Program-made: the position numbers and the translations under genes
In this document: one piece after another, positions 53,905-64,000 of the stretch
How positions within the stretch are numbered: position 1 is the stretch's first letter
Layout of the letters: each line of letters opens with the position of its first letter
Assembly: GCA_030544215.1 (NCBI GenBank)
Contig: JARZZO010000016.1
Span: 37,470,001-37,534,000 of the forward strand
Direction: 5' to 3'
Origin: Zantedeschia hybrid cultivar
Taxonomy: Eukaryota > Streptophyta > Magnoliopsida > Alismatales > Araceae
Length of the DNA stretch: 64,000 nucleotides
Notes under the pieces: generated by a model
Told to the model about the DNA's origin: nothing
What the model saw: the letters and a program-made list of their open reading frames with translations, nothing else
Databases searched by the model: none

Positions 53905-54866
53905 CATACTAATCTTCGGAGGCTCTGCGGCCAATGAAGAGGAGGAAGATTCAAGATCCGGAGTGCGAGTGGTACCGCTGGTTCGACACATGGGACCTAT
54001 ACATTGCAATGAATAGGTTGTTCCTTGATCCCTCAGAACCAAAGTGGCCTCCGTTGATTGACGAGTTGTTTGAAGGGCCTGGGGCTATTTTTGATAAGAG
54101 AATTTCGCTAAGTGAGGAGACAGACGAAGGGGAGCCTGATGACCCTTATCAGCCTGGATTCACCACTGATCTTCTCTGGAGGGGAACCTATCCCCATCAT
54201 GTTTCACCCTCTATACCCTATTCTGCACTCTGCTCCTGACCCCGACTTGGTCGAGGGTCATCACTGAAGACATTCCTTGAGCTCCGCCCATCATGGTTAC
54301 TTTGTCCCTCCGGGACCTGATTCCTCGTATTCCTTTTGACCCTGAGAGGATCTATGATCTGATCTAGGACATACTATTGTATGTTCCTCCCAATCCTTTG
54401 GCCTTGGTACCGTTACCTTCTAATTATCTTCCTTTACATATTCATTCACGTTTCATGATTAACACTCAAAATCTAAAAAAAAAAAAAAAAAAAGGCCAAT
54501 TCGGCAACTTCCTCCTCTCAAATCCTCGTTGAGGAAACATCATATTACTCGTCCGAATATATCCCATTGTGCGGGTCATTTGGGCAAGACTCTCCTCTAG
54601 ATCTACTTTGCCCCTCCTCTCGAGAGGATTCACCTGTGTCACATCTTGTATCTCTTGATTTTTATCCTTCTTTATCCTCACTAGGTCAGGATAGTGAGTC
54701 TAGTAGTAGGCAATTTAATGAAGTTAGGAAATCTAGTGAAGTTAGTCAGGTTGGGAAGTCTAGGAAGTCTAAGGGTAGACGAATTTTGAATAGATACCTC
54801 CAGGATTTAGTCTTAAGATGCCTTTCGTGCTCTTAGATTCCTCGGCTTTCAGAGAATCTCATTCAG
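53905..54866 (+). other. E5 linker between protease and RT
   Basis: Remnants of the polyprotein: a 101-codon frame at 53934-54239 (WYRWFDTWDLYIAMNRLF, then an acidic part) and a Ser-rich frame at 54567-54836, both in the pol frame with stops between them. An A run of 18-20 bases lies at 54475-54494. Confidence 0.6.
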
Positions 54867-56572
54867 ATGCCAGAAGATTGTGAAATAGATGTCGATGACG
54901 GGTATAGAGTATCTGAATTGTTACACGAGAAAGACCCCATTACTGAAGATGAGAAAGTTGACGAGGACGCGGTTGAGGCGTATGCTAGTGGAGTGAAGAG
55001 ATTTGATGAACCCTCAGCTGCCGTAGAAGAGCCTACCAAAGAGATTAACCTAGGAATTGAAGACGAACCTAAGATTGTCCTCGTCAGTAAAAATCTTTCT
55101 GAAGCAGATGAGGAGGCAGTGGTCCGAGTTCTCAGAGACTATAAGGACACTTTCGCCTGGAGCTATGAAGATATGCCGGGATTAGATTCTTCCTTAGTGG
55201 AACACCGATTAACATTGACAGATGGAGCTAGCTCGGTGAAATAGAAGTTGAGGTGATTCCACCCTCAGATGGCTTTGAAAATGAAGGAAGAGGTCGATAA
55301 GTTGCATAAAGCCAAATTTATTAGAGTTGTCCTCTATCCGCAATAGGTGGCAAATATTGTCCCTGTCATGAAAAAGGATGGGAAGGTTAGGATTTGCATT
55401 GACTTTCGATATTGGAATCGGGCATGTCCTAAAGATGATTTTTCACTGCCTCACATAGACATACTCATTGATAACATAGCTTGTTATGAAACATTGTCAT
55501 TCATGGATGGATTCTTAAGGTATAATCAGATTCGCTTGGTAGAAGAGGACCAAGAGAAGACGTCGTTCACTACACCTTAAGGAATTTATTGTTATGTTGT
55601 TATGCCATTTGGACTGAAGAATACTGGAGCCACTTATCAGAGGGCTATGATGGCTATATTCCACGGCATGATGCACATTGATTTAGAAGTGTATGTGGAT
55701 GATCTGCTAGTGAAATCCAAGACTAAGGTTGAGTATGCCAAGGTATTTGTGAGAGTTTTAGAAAGGTCAAGAGAATATCAATTGAAGATGAATCTCAAAA
55801 AATGCGTATTTGGTGTTTCATCAGGGAAGTTGTTAGGATTCATTATGAGCAAATGGGGAATTGAGATCGATCCCAACAAGGCTAAGGCTATTAGAAAGAT
55901 GCCACCTCCCTGAAATTTGAAAGAATTAAGAGGATTGATCAGGAGGTTGCAATTTCTTCGCCGCTTTGTCTCCCAGCACTCACAAAGGTGTAAGCCATTT
56001 TACGAGCTTACTAAGCCAGGAGTCAAGTTTGATTGAGACGATAAGTATCAGGAGGCATTTGATGGATTGAAGACATATCTAGCAAGTCCTCCTATCTTGA
56101 GATCACCATCTCCGGACAAACCTTTGATTCTATATATTTCTGTCCTAGACAATGCAGTGGGGGCTGTCTTAGCACAAGAAGATGAAGAAGGAAAGGAGAG
56201 GGCATCCTATTATCTCTCTAAACTCCTCAATCTCGCGAAACAAAGATATACAGCGATGGATAAGATGTGTGCTGCGTTAGTCTGGGTGGTTCAGAAGCTG
56301 AAGTATTATTTCTTGGCCCATAAAGTCCATCTCATCGCTAGGATGAATCCCATCAAATTTCTTCTCGAGAAATCTATCCTCATAGATCGATTAGCACGAT
56401 GGTAAAGCTTTCTATCTCAATTTGATATCATCTACATTCAGCAGAAAGCAATCAAAGGCTATGCCATCACGGAACATCTTGCTCATTACCCTCTTCCTTG
56501 TTTTGATCCAGTCTGATCGGAGTTTCCAGATGAGGAATTGATGTCCATAGATGGAATCAAAGACGATATGTG
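54867..56572 (+). pseudogene. pol: E5 pol: RT and RNase H, broken only by nonsense codons, cut by B2
   Basis: One frame from 54867 to 56572 with at least eight in-frame stops but no frameshift. RT motifs: VANIVPVMKKDGKVRICIDF, CPKDDFSLPHIDIL, FMDGFLRYNQI, MPFGLKNTGATYQRAM and VYVDDLLVKSK. The first RNase H follows (LYISVLDNAVGAVLAQEDEE, YTAMDKMCAALVWV, ARMNPIKFLLEK). At the start of the second RNase H the copia element B2 begins. It aligns with E1 over its last 700 bp. Motifs fit the Ogre branch. Confidence 0.88.
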
Positions 56573-58145
56573 TGTTAGTATTAGGTAGTCTGAAAGCCAA
56601 TCTGATACTATGTATTAATTCAGTTTATTAATAAATGACATTAATTCATTGTGTGTAATTAGCTCAATCTATATTTATTGTATCATGATGAAGTCCACGA
56701 ACATGTGGAACAATCTTCGGATTATGATGAGATCATAATTATGGGACCAAAGACTTATAAACACATGTTCTTAATTATTCTTAGTCGGAGGATATTTGAT
56801 AGGGACATCAAACATCTGCATAGATTAGTATAGGTTTCTTCAACTCATGTGATGAGGGTGACTGATCCTATAAGTCACTTGTGTGGAGACACTATGCTGG
56901 ACTTGTAGGTGCTCATTGGGGAATGAGTTTACTGAACTGATCCGACCATGAATCGTTGGATGGTATATACCGCACTGTTAACTAGCTCGACTCTTTTGTC
57001 ACGGTTGCATAGATGATCCGTGGACCTGAGACACCAAAGATGCCTTGTTGGCACATCTCTGAACTTTGACTTTGACTAACGAATCCCTAGTCATGGGTTA
57101 TCAATAAGTCAAATGATCGGGTTCAGAGAAATGCCCTCGAAGGTAATTGTGTGTTCAATATGGGATCATCCGCTCTCGGTATTATGAGAGAGAATGTTCC
57201 GGGAATGATGCACTTAAGTCCCTGGCCAAGGCGGACACTATATCAGATAAAGAGTTATCCGATATAGATCAGAGGCATCTGATTCAAGTGAATCAACCGG
57301 CTAGGGTTTAACAGTAAACCATACCCTAGGTCGATTCGGGAACATTGCACGGATGAAGGATTATATCCGCACGCTAACCGATGACAAAAAGATTCCAATA
57401 GAGGGTTGCCATAACCCTAATGCCATCCAGGATCACGCGATGTTGCTTGGCATCCAACGTGATCGGAAGCCTATCCGAATTTACTGTGGGACATTAAATT
57501 CGGCTGATTAATTAATATATGGATATTAATTAATTCAGTGGATCCGTAAAGAGTTATTGGGCTTAATGGGCCATTAACTGGACTGGTATTTAGGCCTAGA
57601 GGGTTACACGCAAAAAGTTTTCAGGTCGATAGATAATTCGACGGGATTTCAGATAAGTATGGGTTTTTGTGAAAAATGACAAATATGCTTATTATAAAAG
57701 AACGGACGCTAGGTCGGGGGTCAATAAGCCTGACCAAACTGCCGCCCTTTCTCTCTCCTCTCTCGCGGGCGCACCTCTCGAGGCCGGCTCTCTGGAGGCT
57801 TTGCTTCAACTCCCAACAGCCCCGCCTTCCGTTCAACGAGAGTTTCCGAATCTGCATGTCGCGGCGGATTACACATAGCCAGACGGGATCCATGAATGCC
57901 GCATCGAGCGAGGAGGTGAGGACAATCCATCGCGAGGAGAACCGCGTGGATACCGCTAGAGGCCAGGCACCTACGTGGCTTGTGGCATTGCTCCGACGGA
58001 ACCGGAGAATGAACGCAAATTCGAATCCGCGCAAGGTAAATCCGATTTTTGATTTAATTTTGTTAATCGAAACGGGATAGATTCGATCCCGCATAAATAA
58101 TTCCACTGCATTTTTCGGTCAGATCTCGACACAGTGAACGCAACA
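56573..58145 (+). repeat. B2 5' LTR
   Basis: 1573 bp, TGTTAGTATTAGGTAGTCTG to GTGAACGCAACA. The middle matches B1 (27331-27970), and blocks match the minus-strand solo LTR 3959-5508. Confidence 0.88.
57693..57699 (+). promoter_or_regulatory. TATA box of B2 LTR
   Basis: TATAAAA in ATTATAAAAGAACGG, about 1.1 kb into the LTR. B1 has CTTATAAAG at the same place. Confidence 0.6.
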
Positions 58146-58146
58146 G

Positions 58147-58164
58147 TGGTATCAGAGCCAGGTT
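58147..58164 (+). promoter_or_regulatory. B2 primer-binding site, initiator Met tRNA type
   Basis: TGGTATCAGAGCCAGGTT starts one base after the LTR end. This is the standard plant copia site complementary to initiator tRNA-Met. Confidence 0.9.
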
Positions 58165-60495
58165 CTACTGTGTTTTCGCCGTTTCGATCTCCGCATTGAT
58201 AATTTTATAATTAATTCCATGCCTAGTTTTGATTTTAATTACATGTGATGTGTTCATAAGATGAGCACTGTGAATTATTGCATCAAAAATTATTATTTTT
58301 TGTTCCCTTTTTTGTGTTCTTCGTCTGACGAAGAACGGCCATGGACCGGCACCTTCACGGGCACCCCAAAGGTTGGGGATGCCTCACCAGTGTATGGAAA
58401 CCCCCCAGAGGGATCGTCGGTCGCCGGGGACCCCATGGCTGACCACCCCTTTCTCTTCTTTCTCTCCTGCATTTGAAGAAATGGGGGGGGGGGGGGGGGG
58501 GGGTGGAGATTCGGGTTAATGCAGAAAAAGGGGAGTGGATTTAGGGGTAACCGCCGGCTGCCAGGGCCACCGGCGCCGTCGCCGGGACCCCTGGCCGCCA
58601 GGGGGGTCATCCCTGGTGCCGGTCCCCGCCGGCCACCGCTTGCGGGGCAGGCCGGCGGCGGCTGGGGGCCGCCTCCTTTTCCTTGCTTGCAACATAGCTG
58701 GGGGAAACCCTAGCTGCGTCGGGCAGGGAAGGGGGGGCGGGGGCCGGGCCTGGCCCTGGGCCCGACCCAGTCCGGCGCCTGGCCTCGGCCAGGCCCGCCC
58801 CTTGGGGCGTGTCTGGGCTTGGTCCAGGCGCCGGCTGGGTTCGGTCCAGTGACCGGACCGGGCCTGGCTCGCCAGACCCCCTTTAACCCAATTTTTTTTT
58901 TATTATTTTATGGCCCATTAACCCCATTTTAGTCTATTTAATGCCATTTTTAACTAAAGAATTTAGTTTAAATTTAAAAGGATATTTTTTCTTTAATTGT
59001 ATTCTGTTTTTAATTGTTTATGGCCTATAAATAGATTGTGGGGTTACATTAACAATTGTTGTTAACTGTTTAATTAATCTAATTGTTGGATTAAGGGACT
59101 TTAAAAGGGAGTTAATTTAATTGTTAAATTAATTTTTTAATGTCTAAAATATTCACTGGCATGGAACATTATAAATTTATCAATTTGGAGTTATTGCACA
59201 TTATTTTAATATGCATATGATTGCTTATTTAAATTCGATTTAAATTAGCATGTTTTAGATTAAATGAAAAATATTTTGAAATTCCAATCCAATTTATTTT
59301 GTTTGGTCCCTGGTTTATGAAACGAAAATTATTATTTATTTTCGAAAATTTTATCTAGCCATGAGATGTGCACTACATGTGTGGATTGTTTAATTAAAAC
59401 ACATGGTGGTCATGGATGTGCATTATTTTTGTGGCTGTGGAATGTGAGTGTGTGGTTTATTATTTGTTATTAAATAGAGGTCTGCGAAGCTCTCCCTCTC
59501 ATATTCTTTTGTGTTTCTACCTCCCTCTTTGATGTATTCGCCATAAGGCTTCCTCTTTTAAATTTTTATGTAATTGAGAATTTTATGATATAATTTGATC
59601 GAGGCAGCTGAGCATGGAGCGATGATGATCCACAACTGCAACCAGATGAATATGAAGGAGTTCATTGAATCTATGAATTTGCAGACTCATGATATACACT
59701 GTTATAATGTGTGCGTGAGTGTGTTTGACTGTCTGGTTCAAGTCAAACCGCAGTGCCGTCCATGACCACACTAATGAATTGTATGTGATGCGTGTGTTTT
59801 ATTTTGATTATGAATCAAAATTACTAGGTTATTAGTATATGTAATGTATACGATATATTTAATACTATCACCTAGGATGATACGAAAGTAAATAAATAAA
59901 ACCTTTGTTACAAAATCTAAGCCGTAGCGTGAGTCATTGAGAATGCACTGCGTGGCTCTCCATCAATATAATTAATAGAACTTAATTCAGTAGTGGCAGA
60001 TACTATGTGTTTACTCGAGATTTGCCATCGTCTGTTGAGAGGACTATTAATCATGGCATTAGATGCCTTTGGATAAGAATAGAGAAACGATATAGTTATC
60101 CACGTGTTTACCCGGGAACTATATTTCTACTTTGTCTATCACGTATTGATGGTAATGCTTAGACCGGGGATAATGGTCTACTGTGTTTACTCGGGAACAT
60201 TAATAACCTGGGAGCCGAAATATGATCAGATATTACAAGGAGTTGTAATTATCATGAGATGATTACTCTGAGATAGTGGTATGATACTACGTGTTTATCC
60301 GAGGTCATACTGTGACGCTTGGAGATTCTGATCCCTGCTAGGAAACTGTCGTCTCCCATTCTGTATATATGAAGGTTATATAGTCCGACGAAAATTAGTG
60401 AGAGTAAAACTAGATTAAACAAAGTCCATGTCTTGTTTTAAATTAATAAACTGATAGTCTGCTAATTGTAATCTAATTATCTCCTGTAGGCTAAA
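58165..60495 (+). other. B2 leader, noncoding
   Basis: 2.3 kb without a gene. It includes a 21-base G run (58483-58503), a GC-rich part (58530-58890) with GGCC/CAGGCC strings, and AT-rich DNA. From 59930 it matches the B1 leader (32750-33320). It ends TAGGCTAAA before the gag ATG. Confidence 0.75.
58483..58503 (+). repeat. 21-base G run
   Basis: Uninterrupted G tract in the B2 leader. Can form G-quadruplexes on the RNA. Exact length may be uncertain in sequencing. Confidence 0.85.
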
Positions 60496-63400
60496 ATGTC
60501 GCACATAACCCATTGCGTGGCATACTTGATGCCAATCGTTTGACAGGCCTGAATTACTTAGACTGGCTCAGGAACCTAAAGATTGTCCTCAGGTCTAAGC
60601 AAATTGCTTATGTCCTAGATGATGAACCTTCTACTGAACCAACATTAGATGCCCTAGAGGAGGACATGCTGACATATGAAAAATGGAAAGAAGATTCCAC
60701 CATGACTCAATGCTACATGCTGGCCTCTATGAGCAATGAGTTGCAGAGGCAGCATGAGAAGATGGATGCTAAATCGATCATGCTCCATTTGAAGGAGTTG
60801 TTTGGTGAGCAGAGTAGGATCGAAAGATATGAGATATCTAAGAATATGTTTAAGGCTCAGATGGCAGAGGGATCTTCAGTATAGAATCATGTGCTGAAGA
60901 TGATTGAATGGGTGAAGAGGCTGGATGCTCTTGGAGTTCCACTCCCCAAGGAGATGCATACCGACCTTGTGTTTTCCTCACTTCCACAATCATATGCTTA
61001 ATTCATTGTGAATTTCAACATGAACAAGATCTAGACCACTTTGGCTGAACTGTTGAATATGCTGAAGACTGTGGAAGGGAACCTTGTAAAGGAGAAACCC
61101 CAAGTCCTTATGGTTGGTAAGACCGGCCGGAAGAGACTAGCAGTCCAAGCTTTTAGGAAAGATAAAGGCAAGAATCAGAAGAAGCCGAAAGTTATTAAGA
61201 AGGACAAAGGCAAGAGTGCTGAGAAGGGTGAATGCTTCTACTATCATCAGAAGGGGCACTGGAAGAGGAATTGTAAAGAATACCTTAAGGACATGGCTCA
61301 AGGAACTGTGAAGCAGCAAGACGCTTCAGGTTTCTATATGATAGATGTAAACTTGTCAATTAGAGACTATACATCATGGGTATTAGATACTGGATGTGTT
61401 TCTCATATCTGCAATTATGTGCAGGCACTGACAAGAAGGCGTAAGCTGAAGACTGGCGAGGTGGAGTTGAGGCTAGGTAACGGCGCAAGAGTTGCGGCGA
61501 TCACTGTAGGGACAGTGGAGCTCAATCTGCCATCCGAAGACACTTTTTCATTAGATGAATGTTATTATCTACCTAGCATAATAAGAAATATTATTTCTAT
61601 TTCATGTTTAGATAGAATTGGGTACACTTTATCTGTTGGGAACAATTGTTGTTCAGCTTATTTGAGAAATAAATTAATAGCCTCAGCTATATTATCCAAT
61701 GGATTGTATCTTTTAAATGTGTCTTATAAGAATTTAAATATCAATTTTTTAACTAAAAAAAAAAAGTATGAAATGAACAAAGCTTACTTATGACATTGTA
61801 GGCTTGGTCACATTGGAGAAAACAGACTCCAAAAATTGCATAAAGATGGATACTTAGATCCATTTGATTATGAATCATATGTGACCTGTGAGTCATGTTT
61901 GATAGGTAAAATGGCTAAATCTCCATTTACTGGAACTGGAGAACGAGCCAAAGACTTACTAGAACTAATACATTCTGATGTATGTGGTCCTATGTCTACC
62001 CAAGCCATTGGTGGTTTCTCGTACTTTATCACATTCACTGATGATTACTCAAGGTTCGGATTCATATACTTACTGAAGTATAAATCTAAAGCCTTTGAGA
62101 AATTCAGAGAATTTAGGAATGAAGTAGAGAAACAAACTGGAAAGAGTATAAAAGCCATCTGATCTGATAGGGGTAGTGAATACTTGAGTACGGAGTTCAT
62201 TAAATACTTAAAAGATAATGACATCCTTTCTCAGCTTACACCTCCTTATGCACCTCAGATGAATGGTGTATTAGAAAGGAGGAATCGCACATTAATAGAA
62301 ATGGTGCGATCTATGATGAGCATGTCCAAATTACCAGTGTCCTTATGGGGAAATGCACTTAGCTCAGCTATGTATATCGTGAACAAGATACCCAACAAAT
62401 CTGTTGTAACCACTCCATATGAGATATGGAATGGAAAGAAACCAGACCTTAAACATGTTAAAGTTTGGGGATGTCCTACTCATCTTAAAAGACATGATGC
62501 AGATAAGCTAGAGTCCAGAACTGACAAATGTAGATTTGTGGGATATCCAAAGGAAACTTTTGGATATTACTTTTATCATCCTGGCGAACAAAAGGTGTTT
62601 GTAGCCAGGAGAGCTGCCTTTTTGGAAGAAGATTATATTCTCCAGAATGACAGTGGGAGTAAAGTTACTTTAGAAGAAATTCCAAACCTACAAATTGGTT
62701 ACGGTTCATCTGATGAACTGTCAGTTTCTGAACCTGTTCAAATATATACACAAGAAACTCGTAGGTCAGAAAGAGTACCTAAACCACCAGAAAGATATGT
62801 GGGACATATTAATTTGGATGGTTCTAGAATACTCTATAATGAGGATGATGATCCTAAGACTTACAAGGAAGCCATTGAAAGTCTAGAGGCAGGGAAATGG
62901 CGAGAAGCCATGAATTCTGAGATTCAGTCTATGCACATCAACTAGGTTTGGAACTTGGTTGACTTGTCCGAACGTATAGTACCTATCGGCTGCAAGTGGA
63001 TCTTTAAAAGAAAGTTCGGTGCAGATGGACGAATAGAGACTTATAAGGCAAGGCTAGTGGCAAAAGGGTATCGTTAAAGGCAAGGAATTGACTGTAACGA
63101 GACCTTCTCACCTATTGCCATGATTAAGTCTATCAAAATCCTTCTCGCTATTGCTGCATACCATGATTACGAGATCTGGCAGATGGATGTGAAGACAGCC
63201 TTCCTCAATGGTAATCTTAAGGAAGAGGTGTATATGATACAACCAGAGGGCTTCACATCAAAGGAATCTCCAGATATAGTATGCAAGTTGCAAAGGTCCA
63301 TTTATGGATTGAAGCAAGCTTTCCTTAGTTGGAGCATAAGGTTTGATGAGACAATCAAATCTTATGGCTTCATTAAGAATGAAGATGAGCCTTGCGTGTA

Positions 63401-64000
63401 CAAGAAAAATAGTGGGAGCACAATTACATTCCTGGTTCTTTATGTTGACGGCATCCTACTAATTAGGAATGGTGTATGAATGATGTCATCAGTGAAGATC
63501 TGGCTATCTAAGAACTTATCCATGAAGGATTTGGGAGAAGCATCTTACGTATTGGGAATATAGATCTATAGAGATAGATCAAAGAGGATGCTTACCTTAA
63601 CCCAATCCATGTACATAGAAACCATTGTCAAAAGGTTTGACATGTAAAATTCCAAGAGAGGTCTCATACCGATGAGACATGAAATTTATCTCTCCAAAGG
63701 TCAGTCTCCCAAGACTTCTGAGGAGAGGGCAATGATGGATAAGATTCCCAATGCTTCAGTCATACGTTCCATTATGTATGCTATGCTATGTACTAGACCT
63801 AGACCTGATGTTGCATATGCTCTAAGGGTTACAAGCAGACATCAAGCAGATCTAGGTGATGAACACTGGAAAGCTATAAAATGTATCCTTAAGTACTTAA
63901 GAAGAACTAAGGATATGTTTCTAGTCTATGGAGGAGGAGATTTAAAGCTGCAAGGATACACTGATTCCAGTTTTTAGTCCGATCCTAATGATAGCAAATC
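60496..64000 (+). pseudogene. B2 copia gag-pol polyprotein, full domain order, many nonsense codons
   Basis: ATG at 60496; a 2-base loss just after it shifts the frame, and the right frame runs from 60513. Order: gag (UBN2-like, LDWLRNLKIVLRSKQIAYVL), knuckle CFYYHQKGHWKRNC (second Cys lost), protease WVLDTGCVSHIC, GAG-pre-integrase HCRLGHIGENRL, integrase with IHSDVCGPM, DDYSRFG, SDRGSEYLST and LERRNRTLIEM, RT with WQMDVKTAFLNGNLKEEVYM, QRSIYGLKQAFLSW and YVDGILLI (usual YVDD lost its second Asp), and RNase H start GYTDSSF. At least eleven stops are present, mostly at Gln, Arg or Trp codons. It cannot encode a working polyprotein. Confidence 0.9.

Larger units (their letters stand above)
42123..56572 (+). 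mobile_element. E5: Ogre-like Ty3/gypsy element, interrupted by three insertions
   Basis: 5' LTR 42123-43215, primer site 43222, leader with palindromic modules, gag from 46416, protease with G-patch 52873-53904, RT and RNase H to 56572. It is split by a solo LTR (43695-45892) and by E3 (47617-51287), and cut at its second RNase H by copia element B2. Its pol aligns with E1 (55870 onward against 1 onward). The left flank ATGAG (42118-42122) should be its TSD; the right end is outside the window. Confidence 0.88.
56573..64000 (+). mobile_element. B2: Ty1/copia element, 5' LTR to RNase H, runs off the window
   Basis: LTR 56573-58145, initiator-Met-type primer site, a 2.3-kb noncoding leader, and gag-pol in copia order (protease, integrase, RT, RNase H). 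It inserts into the E5 RNase H after GATATGTG, so its TSD should be ATGTG. The 3' end is outside. It is a better preserved relative of B1, with many nonsense codons but little deletion. The branch of copia is not assigned. Confidence 0.9.

Noticed and set aside
1..64000. Endogenous pararetrovirus or retrovirus with envelope gene
   Set aside because: Integrase, LTRs and target duplications fit retrotransposons; no coat, movement or envelope protein motifs were seen.

Overview
This window looks like repeat-rich nuclear DNA of a flowering plant. Almost every base can be assigned to nested LTR retrotransposons: Ty3/gypsy elements of the Tat group (Ogre-like and Retand-like), Ty1/copia elements, long solo LTRs that look chromoviral, and one fragment of a CACTA DNA transposon. 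The plant assignment rests on protein families known mainly from plants (plant mobile domain, DUF7745-like, gypsy-type transposase domain), dual RNase H pol genes, and an initiator-Met-type primer site in the copia element. I see no rRNA, tRNA or clear single-copy host gene, and the species cannot be named.

Layout. 1-12932: 3' part of an Ogre-like element (E1): pol, then two antisense cargo genes (a plant-mobile-domain gene broken by a solo copia LTR, and an uninterrupted DUF7745-like gene), then a 3' LTR. 12933-27330: piece of a second LTR of the same family, split by a complete 13,972-bp Retand-like element on the minus strand (E2, 13033-27004, TSD TATAC) with its own antisense, apparently spliced gene. 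27331-35672: decayed copia element (B1) split by a 3.6-kb solo LTR (TSD AACAT). 35673-36516: CACTA transposase fragment. 36517-42122: decayed Ogre-like element (E4) split by a minus-strand solo LTR. 42123-56572: another Ogre-like element (E5), split by a 2.2-kb solo LTR (TSD AGAAG) and by a complete 3.7-kb non-autonomous Retand-like element (E3, TSD ATAAT). 56573-64000: a second copia element (B2) inserted into the RNase H region of E5 and running off the window.

How the parts work together. The pol genes supply protease, reverse transcriptase, RNase H and integrase. E3 has lost pol but keeps LTRs, primer site, polypurine tract and gag, as expected of an element mobilised in trans by E2-like relatives. 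Most coding regions are broken by nonsense codons, many of them CAG/CAA/CGA to stop or TGG to stop, as expected of methylated, silenced copies.

The most unusual signal is a dispersed palindromic module: two inverted arms separated by exactly 10 bp. I count 34 copies with GGCGTC/GACGC-type arms, 6 with GGCCGTC/GACGGCC arms in an exact 32-bp period, and 6 with GAAGGC/GCCTTC arms. Most spacer sequences are unrelated while the spacer length is constant. The modules lie only in noncoding DNA: LTR U3 regions, leaders, and upstream or intronic parts of the antisense cargo genes. This suggests rapidly changing sites for a dimeric DNA-binding protein, or small hairpins, shared by several transposon families. 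The Ogre-like LTRs also share a GC palindrome plus a hairpin flanked by primer-site-like repeats in U5.
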